Assembly: GCA_023238725.1 (NCBI GenBank)
Contig: CM041544.1
Coordinates: 1,127,501 to 1,191,500, forward strand
Direction of reading: 5' to 3'
DNA: 64,000 bases
DNA from: Scortum barcoo
Taxonomy: Eukaryota > Chordata > Actinopteri > Centrarchiformes > Terapontidae
A model generated the notes under the pieces. That model saw nothing but the letters and a program-made list of their open reading frames with translations, made no database searches and had not been told where the DNA came from. Position numbers and translations under genes: made by a program. This document shows, piece by piece, positions 58,740 through 64,000 of this stretch (positions are counted from its first letter, which is position 1; each line of letters starts with the position of its first letter).

Positions 58740-59700
58740 AGCCACAGCCGGACAGGGTGCCGCCATCTTGCTATACTTTCATATTACATGACATGGTTAA
58801 GTTACATTTGAATGAAAAAATGTTACAGATAAAGTGGCAAGAACAAAACTTTCCAATCACATCTTAAGATGTTTGATGAGACCTAATAACTACTCTAATT
58901 ATCTGTGAATTAATTATTTATCAGCTCCTTCATTTGTTTATAACTTCAGGATGTCTCATTTTTCTGATTCACTCCAGTGTTGTGGTTGGTGGTGTGTGAA
59001 ACAGTGTGCTCTCCCTCACTCTCTGCACATGAAGAGCTGTTTTCTCCTTTACTCTGTTCTGTATTGGACTGTTACAGTGTGTAACCATTGTCTCCACTTC
59101 TAACAGCAGCAGGCCACACTTCTTCTTGCTGAATATCAGGTAGTGTGCCGTCACTGTGTGGCAAGCCAAGCAGTTCAAATATATATCCACAATATCTATG
59201 GACTAATGATGTGCCGTGATGCACTGTGATGGTGGATACCAGAGGGATATACGGTATGTTATATACTACATGTTATGGGAAGTTCTGATATACACCACTG
59301 GCAACGTACCAGCTTACACCCTGAATGCACAAAAGCATCAAAAGCTTTTAAAGCTCTTATAAATAAGTAAATAACAAACTCATCCTCAGTGTGGAATATG
59401 ATGACCTAGTTGACCCATACAGAAATGCAAGGACCTTGAGCAGTAGACTACATTCGCGGGAAATATCAGATGAGGTGTGGCACATATTTCCACTCACAGG
59501 GGTGGCAGAGTTGTTTAATTATTTCCTCTGTCCATGAAACGCTCTGGAGCCCATAAACCAACTAAACAACCTCGTGATTACTAATGGCCATATGCAGGCT
59601 TCATTCTGATGTAGCTTTATACTGCTAAAATCCTACAAGATATCCACTGGAATCACACAGCACCCCATTTTAGAACCAGTGGTTTCGTCCTCACTGGCGC
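58740..59700. other. Intergenic, no gene recognised
   Basis: No coding-like frame and no named repeat up to the CpG-rich hells promoter. Confidence 0.5.
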
Positions 59701-60189
59701 GAAATTGAGTCGCCCCGCCTACAATAAAACTCTCAGCTGCATCAAGTGATGCGAATGCGTGTAGAAAACGGCGGAAGGAAGGGAAAGTTTCGTTCTGAAA
59801 ATAAAAGAAGATGGCGACCCCTCAACATAGCTCTCCAGTGTAACGTCCGCGTAAGCAGTTTTATTTTGAAAGGTTTGGGCCGGATATATTTGCCGGTGCC
59901 GCTGAGTGCGGAGGACGACACGCGCTGCCCAGTGTGGAGCTGAGCATCGTGACAGACGAGCAGAGACCTGAGACAGTATCAGAACACTGTTTGTGAAAAA
60001 CTTTTTATTTTCGGAATTTATCGCGACATCCGCCGCCCCGCGCGCCAGAAACGTTAGTGACGTCAGTAATAAGCTAGCGGCGGTGTGTTGCGCTTCTCAC
60101 ACACTCTTCTATGACTGCTTGAATAACCTGCTTGTGTAACTCCTCCAGTAGTTCACCTGAAACCTTCATCAGCCTCTACGTCTGCAACA
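59700..60189 (+). promoter_or_regulatory. hells: hells promoter and 5' UTR region, CpG-rich
   Basis: CpG-rich 500 bp with AAGATGGCGACC at 59808-59819 (YY1-type consensus AANATGGCG, which also opens a 10-codon reading frame), a perfect CRE TGACGTCA at 60058-60065, and TTTATCGCGAC near 60016 (E2F-like). The transcription start is probably downstream of the CRE, about 100 bp before the ATG. Fits a cell-cycle-linked housekeeping promoter. Confidence 0.5.
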
Positions 60190-63100
60190 ATGAGCTGGTA
60201 AGTGAAGTAAGAGTGATCACACACACACACAAACACACACAATGTCTCCATGTCTGATTCACTAAGCTGTCAACTCTTCACATCGTGTCTGACCATGAAG
60301 CAGGAAATGCTGACCGTCTGTTGGAGAAACACTGAATCCTGTCTGCATTCGCTGATCTGAAAGATGTCATACTTGAGTTGAAACGCCCACCATGTGTTAG
60401 ACAGGAGAGTCCACAGAGGGAGAAGGGCGTCCTGTGTTAGTCCAGCAGGGACCGAAATGTCCCCAACTTCTCCTCCTTAGATCTCATCTGTGTTCTTGTT
60501 CATGTTAACAGCCTGAAGGAAGAATCTCGGAGTGCGTCCCCTCACTGCCCAAAACCAGATGAGTCTGAGGAGCCACTGGGCACAGCTATGGAGACCAGAG
60601 CCAAGGGTCAGTCACAAAGGCCGTCATCTGTGAGCTTCAGGGCCCCACAGGAGCTTACTGGGCTTTTTTCTTGAGCTAATCCAAGCTAAATCATTGTAAT
60701 AAGTGTTTCTATCATCACAGTATGCCTCATGAGTCTCTTCAGCTTCATTAGCTGCCATATCCTATCAGAGTGTTTGTATCAGCACAGCCATCAGCTTAAC
60801 CATCGCTGTTGTTTCTTTGAAGAGGTCGATGTGAAATCTGAGAACATGACGTCTGAGACCGTCATCACGAAGGAAATGGAAGAAGAGGAGAAACAGCTGA
60901 TGGAGGAGGGGGAGAGAAAAGAGAAGGAGATGATGGAAAAGGTGTGTTGTTTATTAATTCCACAAGATGCGTGTTCACCCTGTTTTGTTTTGAAAAAAAC
61001 GTCCTTGTCAGTAAAACTGGATTGTGTGTATGGCTGAACTGAATCATCCGTAGAACCAGATATCAGGGCCAGGTACCCAAAGCTGCATCTGCTCAGAGTC
61101 ATAACTTGGTGACTTTTAATGACATAGTTTCTCATTTAATCAAATGTAGATGAAGGTCTTGAACATATTCCTCAAAGTTGGGCATTGGAAGAGCAGCATA
61201 GCTACAAACGATTGCATGGTGTTGACGCTAGCATCGAAATAGCTGTCCAGCTCTGATCTTGTCCAATACGATCTCTGTCACTGATGCGTGATTATTTTGA
61301 AACGCCCACCTCCAGGCCCGGGAGTCGTGGGAGAAGGATTCTCATGACATGCGGTACAAGAGGCTGCTGCATTTGTTTCAGAAGAGCAACATCTACTCTA
61401 AATTCCTGCTGGCTAAAATGGAGCAGCAACAGAATGAGGTACAGGATGTGTGAAGGGCACCGTGAAACAGTCACTGCCTGTCTGTGTTTGCACCTGCTGG
61501 CTCAGTCTCTGCCAGTAATGCCTCCAACTGTTGTTCTGTCAATAATTTCAGGAGAAACTCAGGAAGGAGAAACTTGATAAGAAGGCCAAGAAGGTGAGCC
61601 AAGTTATTCTGATGAACCATTTTAGCTGAGCATTACAATCCTCTTCTCATCTTATTCATTGACTTTATTGTCTTTCAGATGCAGAACACAAACAGTGCAG
61701 AGCCTGAGAAAGGTGAGAAGGTCTTCTGATATTTGCTATTGCACTAAATTTAATATGAATATGTTAGTGAAAATGAATTCTCTAATACTTACTGCTGTGT
61801 AAAAGCCAATAGTTTCAGTGATTCTGCTAAACGCTGGTTGTGTAAGCTTTAGATCTAAATATGTGTGACTATTCTCTGTTGAACTAGATAAAAAGAAGAA
61901 GAGGAGGAGAGATGAAGATTACAAAATAGCAGATGTCATGTCAAAAGACGTAAGCTCTTATTTGACTGATCTGACTGTTTTTGACTGATTTGTTGTTTAC
62001 TGGTCTGCTCATGTTGGTTCTGCTCGGTTTGTCTTCCAGGAAATCCTGTCGCACGCTAAGAAAGCAAAAGTAGAGGAAGCGGTAATAGTTCTTATATCTT
62101 TCAATAGATTTTAAATTGGATATAGGTAAGTGCGCATTGATAATTTAATGTGTGTGTCTGTGTGTTTTACTTCAGGATGAGGCACCTGCCCAGAAGAAAC
62201 TAGAAGCTGAGGATATCGAGAAGATGAGCGATTCCAACCAAGACATCAAGAACCGTCTGTCGGAGACGGTGCGAAACAATGCCAAGTATCTCCTGCATCC
62301 TTACAGGAAGGTGAACGGGCAGCCGGTCCCCGCCCAGCAGCCACAGTTCTTTACCGGAGGGGTCATGAGGTGGTACCAGATTGAAGGCATCGAGTGGCTG
62401 AGGGTCAGTAGGCTGACATGGGGCTGTGGGAAGTGACTATTCATTCATATGTGTGTAGAGCCCCCTCCTCCCCCTCCAACAAATACAGTGTTTTTAGTTG
62501 TTTGTTTAAAAAACATTTCAGACCTGTTAACATGAATGAATCCAGTTTTAAAGTCACTTCACTTTGGAAATAGTATTTGACACAACATCTTCACTTTGTG
62601 GTCCGTTTAGTAAACATGATCCTCCATCAGCAGAGGGAGCACTTAGAGAACATCAATGTCTGCTTAAAGGTTGAGTTTCAAAGCTCAGTGAAGGTTGGCA
62701 GTAGAAGAGGCCCTGTAACACAGGAGGTCTTCCACTGTGTGTTTTCATGCACGTCTGTCTACGTCTACAGTAAAAAGTTATTAATTTAGTATTTATTTCC
62801 ATAAAGTTAGGAGACCTGCATGAGAGAGCAGACATTCCCGCTGCAGCTGAAGTGGTGCGCCCCCTAGATCCTGATACATCTCTGATAAGATACTGACTAA
62901 CCTTAATGACTTCTGCTGTGTGAAATAGCAGTTTGGATATTTCCCTGAAGGTTAATGTATTATTTTAGGAAATTATATTTTGATTTCAAGATGATGAGAT
63001 GAAAGCCTGGTGCAGGTTCTAATCTGTGCAGTGGAGATATACAGACCAAAAACACTGCAACCCATACTTCACATGATGCAACGTAGAAGTCCCTCAGACT

Positions 63101-63885
63101 CCAAATACCAACAGCAGAGGATTGTGAACTCTAAAGGGGAAAATACACCTCACACACATCAGTGTACGACCTGTCCAAATGTATACACCCTGTCTTTTTT
63201 ACGTAAGCCCACACACCAGTTCTGCTGTGACTGATGGAAAAAGTCCTGTTTCCAGTGCAGACACTCATGTCCAGAGAGTCCTTTTCTGTGGCACATTCTG
63301 ACTACGGTTCCTTAAATACCTCCCTCTGAGATCTTCAGTGTGTGCTTTAACCATCAGATTATGTGACACAGCCAGTGTGTGTTGCCAGTGATGGCTTTCT
63401 ATATCATGTAGCTACTTGAATTTGAGCCTCAGATACTATTTTTTGTTTTCAATGTCTTTGACTTTCTCCAACAGAGTGGAAAAGTGTTAGCAAATGGTTA
63501 TTTATGTAGTTTTTGAAATGCATGGTAATATAGGCATGTAAGAGATTCTGTCATTTCCTGTTGGCCAGACATACTGGTCTCCAGTACTCACTGAACCGGT
63601 CCTATCAGTCTCTAACAGTAGAACCCACAGAATGGTTCTTCAGTGTGCATGTTGCTGTTGAGTGTAAAGCAGCAGCCACTGTTCTTCCCTCTGTGCTGTC
63701 AGATGCTGTGGGAGAACGGCATCAATGGGATCCTGGCTGATGAGATGGGACTGGGAAAGACCATCCAGTGCATCGCTCACATTGCCATGATGATAGAAAA
63801 GAAAGTGACGGGCCCCTTCCTGGTGGTGGCTCCTCTCTCCACTCTGCCCAATTGGATCAACGAATTCAAGCGCTTCACACCAGAG
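60190..63885 (+). CDS. hells: Lymphoid-specific helicase HELLS/LSH, N-terminal part (gene continues past window)
   Basis: SNF2-family ATPase that with CDCA7 remodels nucleosomes to allow maintenance DNA methylation of repeats. Coding exons seen: 60190-60197, 60512-60606, 60823-60941, 61316-61438, 61552-61593, 61679-61712, 61888-61949, 62040-62081, 62176-62403, 63703-63885; all junctions are GT-AG and keep frame. They encode 312 residues of a protein of about 840. Seen: an acidic/charged coiled-coil N-terminus (VITKEMEEEEKQ), SNIYSKFLL and MEQQQNE as in LSH, KKKKRRR (basic, nuclear signal-like), FTGGVMRWYQIEG ahead of the ATPase, Walker A DEMGLGKT (264-271) and motif Ia APLSTLPNW. DEGH, the C-terminal helicase lobe and the stop lie beyond 64,000. 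The 8-nt first coding exon is the least certain part. Confidence 0.94.
62404..63702 (+). other. hells intron 9, no gene recognised
   Basis: 1.3-kb intron between the exon ending in EWLR and the Walker A exon. No named repeat or nested gene. Confidence 0.5.
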
Positions 63886-64000
63886 GTAGGAGGACATCCT
63901 CATGAGATGCTCCTCGTCTCATCAGGCTCAGGGATGTCCTAAGGACTCTTTTGTCTGACTGGTTCCTAAACTCACAAACCTCACAAGATTTTAAGTGTTG

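Overview
This is a vertebrate nuclear window, almost certainly from a ray-finned (percomorph-like) fish. It has spliced protein-coding genes with GT-AG introns, abundant (CA)n/(GT)n microsatellites, a Tc1-like transposon, LINE tails and several interspersed repeats I recognise as typical of teleost genomes. There is no prokaryotic or organellar signature. No tRNA, rRNA or CRISPR array was found. All five recognised genes lie on the + strand.

Layout. 1-20,180: a gene-poor 20 kb upstream of a homeobox gene, with microsatellites, decayed LINE pieces, one old inverted-repeat element (12.7-13.5 kb) and several repeat-free blocks rich in homeodomain/PBX-type motifs that look like conserved regulatory elements. 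20,401-23,947: tlx1 (three exons, CpG-rich first exon; 3' UTR to about 24,965). 29,192-30,576: sdhaf4 (three exons), a mitochondrial succinate dehydrogenase assembly factor. About 32.8-46.2 kb: cep68 (seven coding exons), a centrosome-cohesion protein, with a frameshifted Tc1-like element in its first coding intron. 49,288-56,356: rab1a-type small GTPase (six coding exons), whose introns hold a 555-bp palindromic Harbinger-like MITE and a perfect 30-bp-arm hairpin. 60,190 to the window end: the first ten coding exons of hells (LSH, SNF2-family chromatin remodeller); the rest of the gene lies beyond the window.

How the genes relate. They are separate transcription units with unrelated roles: developmental transcription factor, respiratory-chain assembly, centrosome, ER-Golgi traffic, DNA methylation/chromatin. 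cep68 next to rab1a repeats the order on human 2p14, which supports both calls. tlx1 and hells both map to human 10q23-q24, and SDHAF4 to 6q13, so the gene order is a lineage-specific mixture. All gene models were spliced by eye from reading frames and splice sites; lengths follow from those junctions. I found no new multi-gene system. The most distinctive observations are the perfect hairpin in rab1a, a tlx1 alternative acceptor that adds 12 residues resembling TLX2/TLX3, and PBX-type sites in the tlx1 promoter and upstream blocks.
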